A DNA stretch of 64,000 nucleotides from assembly GCF_902833905.1 (NCBI RefSeq), contig NZ_CADFGP010000027.1, forward strand, positions 46,714-110,713, read 5' to 3'. Position numbers and translations under genes: made by a program. Shown piece after piece: positions 1 to 10,873 of the stretch (the stretch's first letter is position 1; every line of letters starts with the position of its first letter). Origin of the DNA: Paraburkholderia tuberum STM678. Lineage in GTDB: Bacteria; Pseudomonadota; Gammaproteobacteria; Burkholderiales; Burkholderiaceae. The notes below the pieces were generated by a model. The model did not search any database. It was not told the origin of the DNA and worked only from the letters and a program-made list of their open reading frames with translations.

Positions 1-1131
<1,131 letters not shown>

Positions 1132-1135
<4 letters not shown>

Positions 1136-4100
1136 GTTCCACCTTCCATCCAGGTTGGGTTGACAGCGTCTGCGTGAGGAGCGCTGTCGGGATCGTGGTC
1201 GCTGTCCTCGGGGCGATCGGCGGGCAGGCCGCCTAGCGGCGCGATTCGCCAGATCGAGAAGGGTTGGCCCGAGCCGAGCCGCACGTGTTGCCAGCGTCCG
1301 TGCCATTCGAAGCGTGCGCCGGTCATCTGGTCGATCACTTCGAGCGTGGCGTGATCGTGTAGATGCCAGCGCTGGAACGTGTCCCACGACAACTCGATGT
1401 CCGCGCCCTGTTCGTTGAACGGATCGAGATTGATCGCGACGACGATCACGTTGTCGCGCGATTCGGTCGCTTTCTCGAAGCACAGGATGTGGTCGTTGTG
1501 CGCGGCGAGGAACGTGAGACCGAGATGCGTTTGCAGCGCCGGATTCGCGCGACGGATGCGGTTCAGTGCGGTGATCTCGCCGACGATATTGCCGGGCCGG
1601 TGCCAGTCCCACGCCCGCAACTGATACTTTTCGGAGTCCAGATACTCTTCGCTGTTCGGCAGCGCGGTGGCCTCGCACAGTTCGAAGCCGCTATACGCGC
1701 CCCACAGGCCGGCCAGGGTCGCGGCCAGCGCCGCGCGGATCAGAAAGCCCGTGCGTCCCTGCGATTGCAGATGGCGCGGGTTGATGTCCGGCGTATTGAC
1801 GAAGAAGTTCGGCCGATAGAAATCGCGCGCGCCGGTCTGCGTGAGTTCGCCCATGTACTCGGTGAAATCGCGCTTCGACTCGCGCCACGTGAAGTACGTG
1901 TACGACTGCGAGAAGCCGATTTTGCCGAGCCGGTTCATCATGCGCGGCCGCGTGAAGGCTTCGGCGAGAAAGATCGTGTCGGGGTGGCGCGCACGCACGT
2001 CGGCGATCATCCATTCCCAGAACGGCAGCGGCTTGGTGTGCGGATTGTCGACGCGGAAGATGCGCACGCCCGCGTCGACCCAGAACAGGATCACGTCGCG
2101 CAATGCGAGCCACAGGCCGGGCTTGGCGTCGTGCGCGTAGAAGTCCGGGTTGACGATGTCCTGATACTTCTTCGGCGGATTCTCGGCGTAGCGCAGCGTG
2201 CCGTCAGGGCGCCACGCGAACCACGTCGGATGCTCCTTCAGCCACGGGTGATCGGGCGAGCACTGGATCGCGAAGTCGAGCGCGATCTCGAGGCCATGCG
2301 CATGCGCGGCGGCGAGCATCGCCTTGAAATCGTCGAGCGTGCCGAGTTGCGGATGCACGGCGGTGTGACCGCCCTCGGCGGCGCCGATCGCATAGGGACT
2401 GCCCACATCGCCCGGCTGCGTGGTCAGCGTGTTGTTGCGGCCTTTGCGGTTCGCGAGGCCGATCGGGTGGATCGGCGGGAAGTACAGCACGTCGAAGCCC
2501 ATGTCGCGGATGCGCGGCAGCTTCGCGCTCACGTCCGCGAACGTGCCGTGGCGCGACTCGTCGTCGCTCATCGAGCGCGGGAAGATCTCGTACCAGCTCG
2601 CGAAATAGGCGGCCGTGCGTTCCGCGTCGATCTTGTAGATCACGGGGTCGCGGCTCAGAAACGGGCGATGGCGCGCGGCGGTCATTGCCTTCGCTGTGGC
2701 GGGCGCGAGAATCACTGCGAGCTTCTGTTCGGCGTCGGCCTTCTGGAAGTCGCGCACGATGTGTTCGAGCGGCTCCTTGTCGGCGCCTTCGGTCGTCTCG
2801 ACTTCGGCGAGCACGAGCGCGAACAGATGCGCGGCTTCGTCGAGTTCTATCTCGACGGTCTGGTTCGCCTTCAGCTTCTTCTGGATGTGCTCGACGAGCG
2901 ACGCGAACTCGTCGCGCCACGCGATCACGGTGAACTCGTAGCGGCCGATCCGCTCGAGCGGAATGCGCGCGCTCCACAAGTCGAGCCCGGCCGGCGGCGC
3001 GGGCGACATCAGTTCTTCGTGCCACGCGGTTTCGTCGGCCGCGCGCCACAGCACGGCAGCCGCGATCTTGTCGTGACCTTCGGCGAAGATCGCCGCGCGA
3101 ATTTCCGCCCGCTCGCCGACGCTGCGCTTGGCCGCGAAGCGACCGTTCTCCACCGACGGCGACACGCTCTCGATCGCGACGCGCGGCGCTTCGATCGCGT
3201 CGAGCACTGTCTTGCGGCCGCTGCGCTTGCTGTTCGCCTTGTCGATCGGCGGCGCGAGGCAGATCGGCTGTTCCGCGAACGCGCGCAGCAGCCGCACCGC
3301 ACCGGGCGCGAGCGCGAACGGCGCGAGTGCCGCGGGTTCGGTTCGGCCGCGCGCGTCGAGCGGCGCGAAGCGCGTAAAGCTGCCCGGCACGCCCGCGAGG
3401 AAGCGCGCGGGATCGACACGCACTGGCGCGCCGAGTTCGGGATTCACGACGATCAGGACTGCTTCGCTGGCGTCGCGCAGATCGGCTGCGTCGCCGCGCA
3501 GCAGAACCGCGGCCGATGCGCCGGGGCCGCTCAATGGGCGCAATTCACCGTTCGCGTGCAGTGTCGGCGTGTTGCGCGCGAAGTCGTTGGCCTGGGTGAC
3601 GGCGGCGCTCAGATCGAAGCGGCGCGACTGCGCGGCGCGGGCGAACTGCGCGGCGTCGCCGCGCGTTTGCGACATCGGTTCGGCGATGCCGTATTCGAAG
3701 CCCATCGGCATCATCCAGCCGCTGCCCAATGCAACCGACGTGAACAGCGCGCGTCGATACGCCCGCTCGACGATCGCCGCATCATGCACGTCGATCAGCT
3801 CGGCGGCGAGGCGGGTACCGTACGGCGCTTCGGGAAAGGCGATCGGCGCACCAACGCGCGCGAGCGCCGCATGCTCCTCGGCCATCCAGCTCGAACGGAA
3901 ATCCCACCAGCGCACCGACGAAAACGCGCTGTCGAAGCCGGCTGCTTCGAGACCGGGCAGATCGCCGCGCGACAGGCCCGGCGTTGCCGCGAGAAAGCGC
4001 ACGCGCGGATGCTTCGCGCGCACTTCATCGCCGAGGTGCCGCCATACGGCAGCCGGCACGCGATGCGGCGAATCGAAACGGAAGCCGCCGACACCGGCCT

Positions 4101-4584
4101 CGGCGAGCGCGAGCAGTTGCTGGGTCCACCAGACGCTCAGCGAGGCACTCGTCGCGGGGTCGTCGAAATTCGCGTAGGCAACGTTGTCTTCGCGATGCAC
4201 GTGGCGCGGATCGAGCCGTGCGAGCTCGGACTCACGCGCGTGAAACCAGTCCGAATGCTCGCTGTACAGCACGCCGTCCGCGGCCATGCGGTCGATCACG
4301 AGATCGACCAGCAGCGTCAGGTTGTTGCGGCGCGCGGCATCGGCGAGCATGCGCACGGCGTCGTGCACCGAATGCTGCGCCTCGAACACCGGATGCAGCC
4401 GAGCGTGATTGCCGACCACCTGGCCATGGCCGGCCTGGCCGGGCTCGAACAGCCCGCCGATCAACGCATGATCGAAGCCGAGCCCGGCCGCATGAGCGAA
4501 CTGCGCGGGCCAGGCATCGAGGGGCCCGACGAGAAGAGAATGAAAAAAGTAAATCCGCGGCGCGTACCCGTTTGGAGATTCCAT
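1132..4584 (-). CDS. glgE: GlgE-type alpha-1,4-glucan:maltose-1-phosphate maltosyltransferase with an extra N-terminal GH13-like domain
   Basis: Transfers maltosyl units from maltose-1-phosphate to alpha-glucan. The protein is 1150 residues, while ordinary GlgE has about 660-700. The GlgE module starts near residue 460 with the GlgE N-domain (DUF3416-like), followed by a catalytic barrel from about residue 650 (FASWYEIFPRSMS, YFPPIHPIG). Nucleophile Asp846 lies in IFRVDNPHTKP and acid/base Glu875 in FLAEAFTRP. The first 430 residues look like a second alpha-amylase barrel: GGFRFDSPHR keeps a nucleophile-like Asp, but the acid/base strand reads FLAATPG, without Glu, so this domain is probably inactive. 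It is followed by treS with a 4-nt overlap. The start is the first ATG of the frame; the long N-terminus is coding-like throughout. Confidence 0.9.
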
Positions 4585-5113
4585 CGGTCGTTTCCAGAAT
4601 TGTCCTGCTGCGGTGTGGATGCACTTGGCATGCGATCACAGCGCTCATTGGGCTTCCCGAGCCGGATACCGCGCGATGCGTCAGCGGGGGCACGTACTGG
4701 TCAATGTAGTGCAAAGATCGTCGCGCCGCTGGCCAGTCGCGGGTGCTTTGACGCCAGACGCCGGTCTCGCGGGACTGGTCGTCACTCGTCGCGGAAAGGA
4801 GCAAACCGTGTGCCAACGCGGGCAGCCGGGCACCGCGCTAGCGCGGAAACGGGGAGGTTACGGTGAGATGGCGGGTGCCGAAGGTGCGCGCGCGCACGGA
4901 GCGCGCGCAAAAATGCGGGCATTGTTACGCACGCCGCGGCTGGCCGGCATGTAAAACGGGGTGGTGTGGGGCCGGTTTTACACGGGCGGCCCCGCGTTGC
5001 CCGGAATGCGGTTCAAGCGGACGCGTGAAGCCTGGGTGCCGCTCGCGTGGCAGCCATGTGGCACGCGCGTGGCATTCGCATGAAATTCATCCGAACGCCG
5101 CGCAGCGGCCGTG
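4585..5113. other. Intergenic region upstream of glgE, with an inverted repeat
   Basis: No convincing gene. Open frames here are short, arginine-rich and unlike known proteins. The only clear structure is an 8-bp inverted repeat, TGTAAAAC at 4950-4957 and GTTTTACA at 4975-4982, separated by 17 bases. The region lies upstream of glgE (minus strand) and downstream of the DUF1345 gene, so it should hold the glgE promoter, but no strong -35/-10 pair was recognised. Confidence 0.5.
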
Positions 5114-5776
5114 TCACGAACCCAGCAGTCCCGCCGCGATGTTCACGCACAGGCCGAGCACCGCGACGTTGAAGTAGAACGACAGGACCGATTGGGCGAG
5201 CGTCGCGCGGCGAATTTCGCGTGAGCGCAACACGACATCGGAAGTCTGCGACGCGACCGCGATCGTGAACGAGTAGTACAGGAAGTCCCAGTAGTTCGGC
5301 AGCAAATGGTGATCGGGAAACTTCAACGCGGTCTCTTGCGCGTCCGTGTCGAAGTAGAGGCGCGCGTAGTGCAGCGTGAAGATCGTCGGAATCAGAAACC
5401 ATGCGCCGATCAGCGTCAGACCGGTCAGCAGGTAGTGCCAGACGGTCGTTGCGCCGCCCGCGCCCTTGGCCGACGCGAGTTCGAGCACGATCGCGGCGAC
5501 GCTCGCGATCGTCGCGACGCAGATGACGACCAGCACGACGCCCGCGTTTTCGTCGTCGCGCATCGCGTATTCGCGCACGCGGTGCTCGTCGGCAAGAGCC
5601 ATATGCACCCAGATCATCAGCAGGTAGCTCCAGATGGCCGCGTCCCAGCCGATCAGTGTGCGGGCGATCGGACTCGTATGACCGGGCACGAGGAACGCGA
5701 CGACGATCCCGATCACGAGGCCGATCACCGTGCGGGGCCGATTGCGAAGAAGCTGCGGATAGTAGTTGATGGACAT
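5114..5776 (-). CDS. DUF1345 family integral membrane protein
   Basis: Protein of 220 residues with about five hydrophobic segments: near 15-35 (VIGLVIGIVVAFLVPG), 45-60, 80-100, 115-135 and 190-215. The sequence LPNYWDFLYYSFTIAVASQTSDV is the conserved signature of DUF1345, a family of uncharacterised inner-membrane proteins. It stands alone: glgE lies downstream on the same strand after 529 bases and the dehydrogenase operon is divergent. The family has no established function and none is proposed here. Confidence 0.85.
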   Translation of the reverse strand: MSINYYPQLLRNRPRTVIGLVIGIVVAFLVPGHTSPIARTLIGWDAAIWSYLLMIWVHMALADEHRVREYAMRDDENAGVVLVVICVATIASVAAIVLELASAKGAGGATTVWHYLLTGLTLIGAWFLIPTIFTLHYARLYFDTDAQETALKFPDHHLLPNYWDFLYYSFTIAVASQTSDVVLRSREIRRATLAQSVLSFYFNVAVLGLCVNIAAGLLGS

Positions 5777-6112
5777 GGACTCGATGAACGACGAAGTGTA
5801 GGGCAGTCGGTGTCGCGGATTCTACGCGTGCAACGCGGACCGATTGTCGAATGGTGGGTCACAGGCTATAGTCTTTCGCGGCGGCCTTGCGCGCCGCTTT
5901 CAGTTGAAAGGCGATTGGTAGATGACGGCAGCAATCGTTGCGGTCATGCATGCAACACCGCACATGCGGCGCGCGTGAATTACGCGCACGGATACGAGAC
6001 CGCTGAAGCGGCGTAAGACCAGGTTTGGGGAGGAGCAAACGAAGCGGCAGGCGAACGGCATCATGCCCTCGCCGCGCTGCTCGTCGAGAACGACTCATCA
6101 TCTGGAGCCCCC
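5777..6112. other. Divergent intergenic region between DUF1345 gene and dehydrogenase operon
   Basis: No gene supported. It must carry the promoters for the DUF1345 gene (leftward) and the FAD dehydrogenase operon (rightward). A ribosome binding site GGAG lies just before the ATG at 6113. No clear operator was recognised. Confidence 0.45.
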
Positions 6113-6739
6113 ATGACAGATGTTCCTGAGGATAACGATGCGCATCCCCACGTGACGCATCGGCAAGGAGCGAAGTCTTATCGCAATGCCACACGTTTCA
6201 CCGGCTTGCCGCCGTCGTTTTCCGCTTCGCGCAGGGCCTGGGTGCTCGGCTCGTGCGCGACGGCCGCGGCGCTCGCGTTCGCCGGCGCGAGCCGTTCGCT
6301 GTCGTGGATCGCGCCCGCCTTCGCCGATACGCGGCCAGCCGGGGGCGGACTCGATGCCTTCCTCGCGGTTTCGCAACACCTCACCGGTCGTAGCAGTTTC
6401 GATACCGTGCTTGGCCAACGTGTCTACGATGCGCTGGCGCGTGCCGATAACCAGTTCGCGCAGAACGTCGCGGCGCTGAACACATGGCTGCAAGGCCACG
6501 GCGGCGTGCCGTCCGATACGGTCACACAGGCGCTGCAGACCGACCAGCCCGCGCTCGCGAAAACGGTCGGCGCGATCATGCGCGCGTGGTATCTGGGCCT
6601 CGTCGGCGACATGCCGCACGTCCAGGTGATCGCGTATGAAAAGGCGCTGATGTTCGAGCCCGTGCAAGACGTGCTCACGATTCCCTCCTATTGCCGCGAC
6701 GTGCCGTTCTACTGGACGCAGAAGCCGACGCCCGCGTGA
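6113..6739 (+). CDS. Small (gamma) subunit of a membrane-bound FAD-dependent sugar/polyol dehydrogenase, Tat-exported
   Basis: Protein of 208 residues matching the small subunit of three-subunit flavin dehydrogenases (glucose, sorbitol or gluconate 2-dehydrogenase type). A long N-terminal region holds SRRAWVLG followed by a hydrophobic stretch and APAFA, a plausible Tat signal. The small subunit of these enzymes is thought to escort the flavoprotein through the Tat system. The mature part (GLDAFLAVSQHLTGRSSFD to CRDVPFYWTQ) is typical of the family. It is first in an operon with a GMC flavoprotein and a tri-haem cytochrome c, the gamma-alpha-beta order known from Burkholderia cepacia FAD glucose dehydrogenase. 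Substrate cannot be fixed from sequence. Confidence 0.82.
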   Translation: MTDVPEDNDAHPHVTHRQGAKSYRNATRFTGLPPSFSASRRAWVLGSCATAAALAFAGASRSLSWIAPAFADTRPAGGGLDAFLAVSQHLTGRSSFDTVLGQRVYDALARADNQFAQNVAALNTWLQGHGGVPSDTVTQALQTDQPALAKTVGAIMRAWYLGLVGDMPHVQVIAYEKALMFEPVQDVLTIPSYCRDVPFYWTQKPTPA

Positions 6740-6857
6740 GCCGCGCGAGCCGCGCGAGCCCGCGAGCGGGCCACGCCAGCAGCGCAACCAGCACGCCGGA
6801 CCCGCAAGCGTCGCACGAACAAAGCCCGCAACAGGCAGGGCATCGAAGAGAGAAACG

Positions 6858-8459
6858 ATGGCAAACACACAATCCGCCGATATCGTCGTGGTCGGCTCCG
6901 GCGTCGCCGGCAGTCTGGTTGCGCATCAGCTGGCGCTGGCGGGCGCGTCGGTGATCCTGCTCGAAGCGGGGCCGCGCATTCCGCGCTGGCAGATCGTCGA
7001 GAACTTCCGCAACTCGCCGGCCAAGTCCGACTTCGCGACGCCGTATCCGTCGACGCCTTACGCGCCGCATCCCGAGTACGCGCCCGCGAACAACTACCTG
7101 ATCCAGAAGGGCGATTATCCGTACAACTCACAATACGTGCGGCTGGTTGGCGGCACGACCTGGCACTGGGCGGCCGCCGCGTGGCGGCTGCTGCCGTCGG
7201 ACTTCCAGTTGCGCAAGCTGTATGGCGTCGGGCGCGACTGGCCGTATCCGTACGAAACGCTCGAGCCGTGGTACGTGGCCGCCGAAGTGCAGCTCGGCGT
7301 GTCCGGTCCCGATAGTTCGATCGATCTCGGTTCGCCGCGCTCGAAGCCCTATCCGATGCAGCAGCTGCCACTGTCGTACATGGATCAGCGGTTCAGCGAC
7401 GTGCTCAACGCGCAGGGCTTCAAGGTCGTGCCCGAACCGGTCGCGCGCAACAGCCGTCCGTACGATGCGCGGCCCACCTGCTGCGGCAACAACAACTGCA
7501 TGCCGATCTGCCCGATCGCGGCGATGTACAACGGCGTGATTCACGCGGAGAAGGCCGAGCAGGCCGGCGCGAAACTGATTCCCGAAGCGGTCGTGCATCG
7601 CATCGAAGCGGACGACAAAGGGCTCATCACCGCGGTCCACTACAAGGACCCGAACGGCAATAGCACACGCGTCACGGGCAAGCTGTTCGTGCTCGCGGCG
7701 AACGGCATCGAAACGCCGAAGCTGATGTTGATGTCGACCTCCGACAAATTCCCGCGCGGCGTCGGCAACAGCTCCGATCAGGTGGGCCGCAACCTGATGG
7801 ACCATCCCGGCACCGGCGTCACGTTTCTCGCCAACGAACCGCTGTGGCCCGGCCGTGGCCCGATGGAGATGACCTCGATCGTCAACTTCCGCGACGGCGC
7901 GTTCCGCTCCGATCACGCGGCGAAGAAGCTGCATTTGTCGAACGGCGTGCCGACGATGGGGGTCACCGCCGACCTGCTGAAAAAAGGCCTGACCGGCGCC
8001 GAACTCGACCGGCAGATTCGCGACCGCGCGGCGCGCACGCTGAACATCAACAGCTTTCACGAACATCTGCCGGAGCCGCAGAACCGCATCGTGCCGTCGG
8101 CAGATCACAAGGACGCGCTCGGGATTCCTCAGCCCGAGATCTACTACTCGATCAACGAGTACGTGAAGAAGAGCGCCGCCAATACGCACGAACTGTATGC
8201 GCAGATCGCGACGCTATTCGGCGGCACCGAGGTCTCGTTCGACGACAGCTTCGCGCCCAACAATCACATCATGGGCACGACGATCATGGGCAGCGATGCG
8301 GCGAGTTCGGTTGTCGACGCGGACTGCCGCACGCACGATCATTCGAACCTGTTCATCGCCAGTAGCGGCGTGATGCCCACCGCCGCGTCGGTGAACTGCA
8401 CGCTGACGATCGCTGCACTGTCGCTGAAACTGGGCGACAAGCTGAAGCGCGAAATCTGA
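6858..8459 (+). CDS. GMC-family FAD dehydrogenase catalytic (alpha) subunit, FAD-GDH/sorbitol dehydrogenase type
   Basis: Flavoprotein of 533 residues that oxidises a sugar or polyol in the periplasm and passes electrons to the cytochrome c subunit encoded next. The N-terminus has the FAD-binding glycine motif (VVVGSGVAGSLVAHQLA), followed by VRLVGGTTWHWAAAAW. A cysteine cluster, Cys208, Cys209, Cys214 and Cys218 in TCCGNNNCMPICP, matches the 3Fe-4S ligand region of B. cepacia FAD-GDH. The C-terminal NHIMGTTIMG and TAASVNCTLTIAALS segments are the GMC C-terminal signature with its His/Asn pair region. It has no signal peptide of its own, consistent with export together with the Tat-borne small subunit. 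Glucose, sorbitol and fructose remain possible substrates. Confidence 0.9.
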   Translation: MANTQSADIVVVGSGVAGSLVAHQLALAGASVILLEAGPRIPRWQIVENFRNSPAKSDFATPYPSTPYAPHPEYAPANNYLIQKGDYPYNSQYVRLVGGTTWHWAAAAWRLLPSDFQLRKLYGVGRDWPYPYETLEPWYVAAEVQLGVSGPDSSIDLGSPRSKPYPMQQLPLSYMDQRFSDVLNAQGFKVVPEPVARNSRPYDARPTCCGNNNCMPICPIAAMYNGVIHAEKAEQAGAKLIPEAVVHRIEADDKGLITAVHYKDPNGNSTRVTGKLFVLAANGIETPKLMLMSTSDKFPRGVGNSSDQVGRNLMDHPGTGVTFLANEPLWPGRGPMEMTSIVNFRDGAFRSDHAAKKLHLSNGVPTMGVTADLLKKGLTGAELDRQIRDRAARTLNINSFHEHLPEPQNRIVPSADHKDALGIPQPEIYYSINEYVKKSAANTHELYAQIATLFGGTEVSFDDSFAPNNHIMGTTIMGSDAASSVVDADCRTHDHSNLFIASSGVMPTAASVNCTLTIAALSLKLGDKLKREI

Positions 8460-8479
8460 GCGCCGACCGGAGAGCCACA

Positions 8480-9910
8480 ATGACGAAGAAGACCTGTCGC
8501 GCGCAGCCGGACCCTGTGCTGATGCACGTCAACCAGCGCCGCCGCTTCGGCGGCGCGGCGCTCGCGGCCGCGTTTTCGCTGCTTGCGCTGTCGATAGCGT
8601 GGCACGAGTCGCACGGCCCGGACGCAGACTCGACCGACGAAATGCCGATCACCCAGGCGCGCGCCGACGACGCGGCGCAGGCTTCGGTCGGCGGCCCGGC
8701 CATGCTCGCCGGCAAGGCCGCGAATGGCGAACTCGTGAAGCGCGGCCAATACCTGACCCGTGCTGCCGATTGCGCGGCCTGCCATACGGCGGACAAGTCG
8801 CGCCCATTCGCGGGCGGCCTGCCGATCAGCACACCGTTCGGCACGATCGTGACGCCGAACATCACGCCCGATCCCGACACCGGCATCGGCCAATGGAGCG
8901 ACGCCGATTTCATGCGCGCGATGCACGAAGGCATCGGCAAAGGCGGCGAGCGGCTCTATCCGGCGTTCCCATACACCGCCTACACACGCGTGACCGAACA
9001 GGACGTGCTCGCGATTCGCGCGTATCTGAACACGCTCGCGCCGATTCACTACACGCCGCCCTCGAACAGCCTCAAGTTCCCGTTCAATCAGCGCTGGCTA
9101 ATGGTGTTCTGGAACCTGTTCAACTTCACCGAGGGGCGCTTCGTGCCGGACCCGAAACAGAGCCCCGAATGGAACCGAGGCGCGTATCTGGTCGAAGGGC
9201 TCGCGCATTGCGAGGAATGCCATACACCGCGCAATTTCATGCAGGGGCTGAAGTCGAGCGCGCGTTTCTCCGGTGCGGTGCAGGCCGGCTGGCATGCGTT
9301 CAATATCACGCCGGACAAGCTGAGCGGCGTCGGCGACTGGCGCGACGACGAACTCACGTCGTATCTGTCGACCGGCGCGGCGCCGAGCCGCGCAAACGCG
9401 GCCGGCCCGATGGGCGAAGTGGTCGCGAACAGCACGCAGTATCTGACGCCGGTGGATCTGCGCTCGATCGTCGTGTTCTTGCGCTCGGTGCCGGCCGTGA
9501 GCGGCGGCGACGCGCGTCCCCGTCATCAATGGGGCAAGCCGGCCAGCGACGTCACCGCCATGCGCGGCACCGCGATCACCGGCGTGAACGGCGCGCAGCT
9601 GTTCGTCGCCAATTGCGCGACCTGTCATGGCTGGACTGGGCAGGGCGTGGGCGCGAGCGCGCCGGGCGCGTATCCGTCGCTGATCCACAACTCGACGGTC
9701 GGCGCGAACGACGCGAACAATCTCGCGTTGGTCATTCTGCACGGCGTAAATCGCACGACCGCGCACGCGGACGTGCTGATGCCCGGGTTCGGCGGCCATC
9801 TCGACGACGAGCAGATCGCGGCGATCACCAACTACGTGACGAAACAGTTCGGCAATCCGCAGGCGACGATCGCGGCCGACCAGGTGGCGAAGCTGCGCAC
9901 GCTGCAATAA
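8480..9910 (+). CDS. Tri-haem cytochrome c (beta) subunit of the FAD dehydrogenase
   Basis: Protein of 476 residues with three CXXCH haem sites: Cys98-Ala-Ala-Cys-His, Cys244-Glu-Glu-Cys-His and Cys379-Ala-Thr-Cys-His. A hydrophobic N-terminal segment (GGAALAAAFSLLALSIAW) can act as an uncleaved anchor or signal peptide. Three haem domains are the rule for the membrane-attached electron-transfer subunit of gluconate, sorbitol and FAD-glucose dehydrogenases, which passes electrons to ubiquinone. It is the last gene of the operon; ATG at 8480 follows the flavoprotein stop by 20 bases, with CCGGAGAG as ribosome binding site. Confidence 0.92.
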   Translation: MTKKTCRAQPDPVLMHVNQRRRFGGAALAAAFSLLALSIAWHESHGPDADSTDEMPITQARADDAAQASVGGPAMLAGKAANGELVKRGQYLTRAADCAACHTADKSRPFAGGLPISTPFGTIVTPNITPDPDTGIGQWSDADFMRAMHEGIGKGGERLYPAFPYTAYTRVTEQDVLAIRAYLNTLAPIHYTPPSNSLKFPFNQRWLMVFWNLFNFTEGRFVPDPKQSPEWNRGAYLVEGLAHCEECHTPRNFMQGLKSSARFSGAVQAGWHAFNITPDKLSGVGDWRDDELTSYLSTGAAPSRANAAGPMGEVVANSTQYLTPVDLRSIVVFLRSVPAVSGGDARPRHQWGKPASDVTAMRGTAITGVNGAQLFVANCATCHGWTGQGVGASAPGAYPSLIHNSTVGANDANNLALVILHGVNRTTAHADVLMPGFGGHLDDEQIAAITNYVTKQFGNPQATIAADQVAKLRTLQ

Positions 9911-9958
9911 CGCGCGGGACGACTCGGGCGCGCGCCAGGAGTGACTCGCGCAAACGTG

Positions 9959-9985
9959 CATTTCCGGTAACGCATACCGCAAATG
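9959..9985. repeat. Imperfect inverted repeat downstream of the dehydrogenase operon
   Basis: CATTT-C-CGGTA is followed by the loop ACGCA and TACCG-C-AAATG: two 5-bp arms on each side of a C/C mismatch. No T-run follows, so this is not a standard intrinsic terminator. It could still act as a transcript-end hairpin or an operator. Confidence 0.4.
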
Positions 9986-10098
9986 TGGCGTTTCAGCGTC
10001 ATTTTTGCGTCGTTCGATGTCTTTCTTGCTCGATGAAGCGTCCGGATACGATAGGCACCCCGCATACGCGTGCGCGTCGGCCGCATTATCATGGTGGA

Positions 10099-10836
10099 AT
10101 GAATTCCACCCCCGCCAACTTCGTTCAGCATCACGACGCCAACGAGGCCGGCCGCGATTTCGTGGTCGGCGATCTGCACGGCTGCGTCGACGCTTTGCGC
10201 TACCTGCTGCGTCAGATCGCGTTCGATCCGACGTGCGACCGGCTGTTTTCGGTCGGCGATCTGGTCGATCGGGGCGAGCACTCGGAGCAGGCGCTCGCGC
10301 TGCTCGAGAAGCCGTGGTTCCATGCGGTGCTCGGCAATCACGAGGACGCGCTGTGCGCGGTCGCCGACGGCCGCTTGCGGCGGCAGTGGTGGTACGGCAT
10401 CGGCGGCGCGTGGGCGGCCGAGGTGCCCGACGAGCGTCTGCGCTATTACGCCGAGCATCTGCGCACGCTGCCGCTCGTGCGCGTGATCGGCAGCGGCAAG
10501 GCGCGCTTCAACGTTCTGCACGCCGAATTTTTCGGCTCCGACGCCGAGCTCGACGCGGGCAATTATTCGGCCGAAACGCGCCAGCAATTGCTGTGGGGTC
10601 GCGAGCTCGCGCTGGGCAACGGCGATCCGCTGCGGCAGCGCGGGCTGTCGCTGACCTATTGCGGCCATACGCCGGTGCGCGACATCACGCAGATCGGCTC
10701 GCAAGTGTTCATCGATACGGGCGCGTTCGGGCCGGACGGCACGTTGACGATCGTGCAGCCGCAGGCGTTGCGTCGTTGGTCGATCTCGGTCGAGGCCGCG
10801 CGCGCGGAAGGGGCGGCGGAATTGGCCTTGCCTTGA
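10099..10836 (+). CDS. PPP-family serine/threonine-type metallophosphatase
   Basis: Protein of 245 residues with the three PPP/metallophosphoesterase metal motifs in order: GDLHGC near residue 26, GDLVDRG near 54 and GNHED near 78. GHTPV and DTGAFGP follow in the C-terminal half. Size and motif spacing fit bacterial PrpA/PphA and phage-lambda-type protein phosphatases more closely than diadenosine tetraphosphatase ApaH. ATG at 10099 was chosen because the phosphatase similarity begins just after it; the open frame upstream belongs to nothing recognisable. Monocistronic, convergent with the RES/Xre pair. The physiological target is unknown. Confidence 0.8.
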   Translation: MNSTPANFVQHHDANEAGRDFVVGDLHGCVDALRYLLRQIAFDPTCDRLFSVGDLVDRGEHSEQALALLEKPWFHAVLGNHEDALCAVADGRLRRQWWYGIGGAWAAEVPDERLRYYAEHLRTLPLVRVIGSGKARFNVLHAEFFGSDAELDAGNYSAETRQQLLWGRELALGNGDPLRQRGLSLTYCGHTPVRDITQIGSQVFIDTGAFGPDGTLTIVQPQALRRWSISVEAARAEGAAELALP

Positions 10837-10873
10837 ACGGCTGAAGTCCCCGCGCTGCTTCGCCGCTCTTCTG

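Noticed and set aside
1363..4866. 1167-codon plus-strand open frame opposite glgE
   Set aside because: It is a GC-driven antisense shadow: arginine-rich, no domains, and glgE on the other strand has full catalytic motifs.
8599..10098. Reading frame linking the cytochrome c region to the phosphatase gene
   Set aside because: The part over the cytochrome gene is a frame shadow without similarity; the phosphatase starts at 10099.
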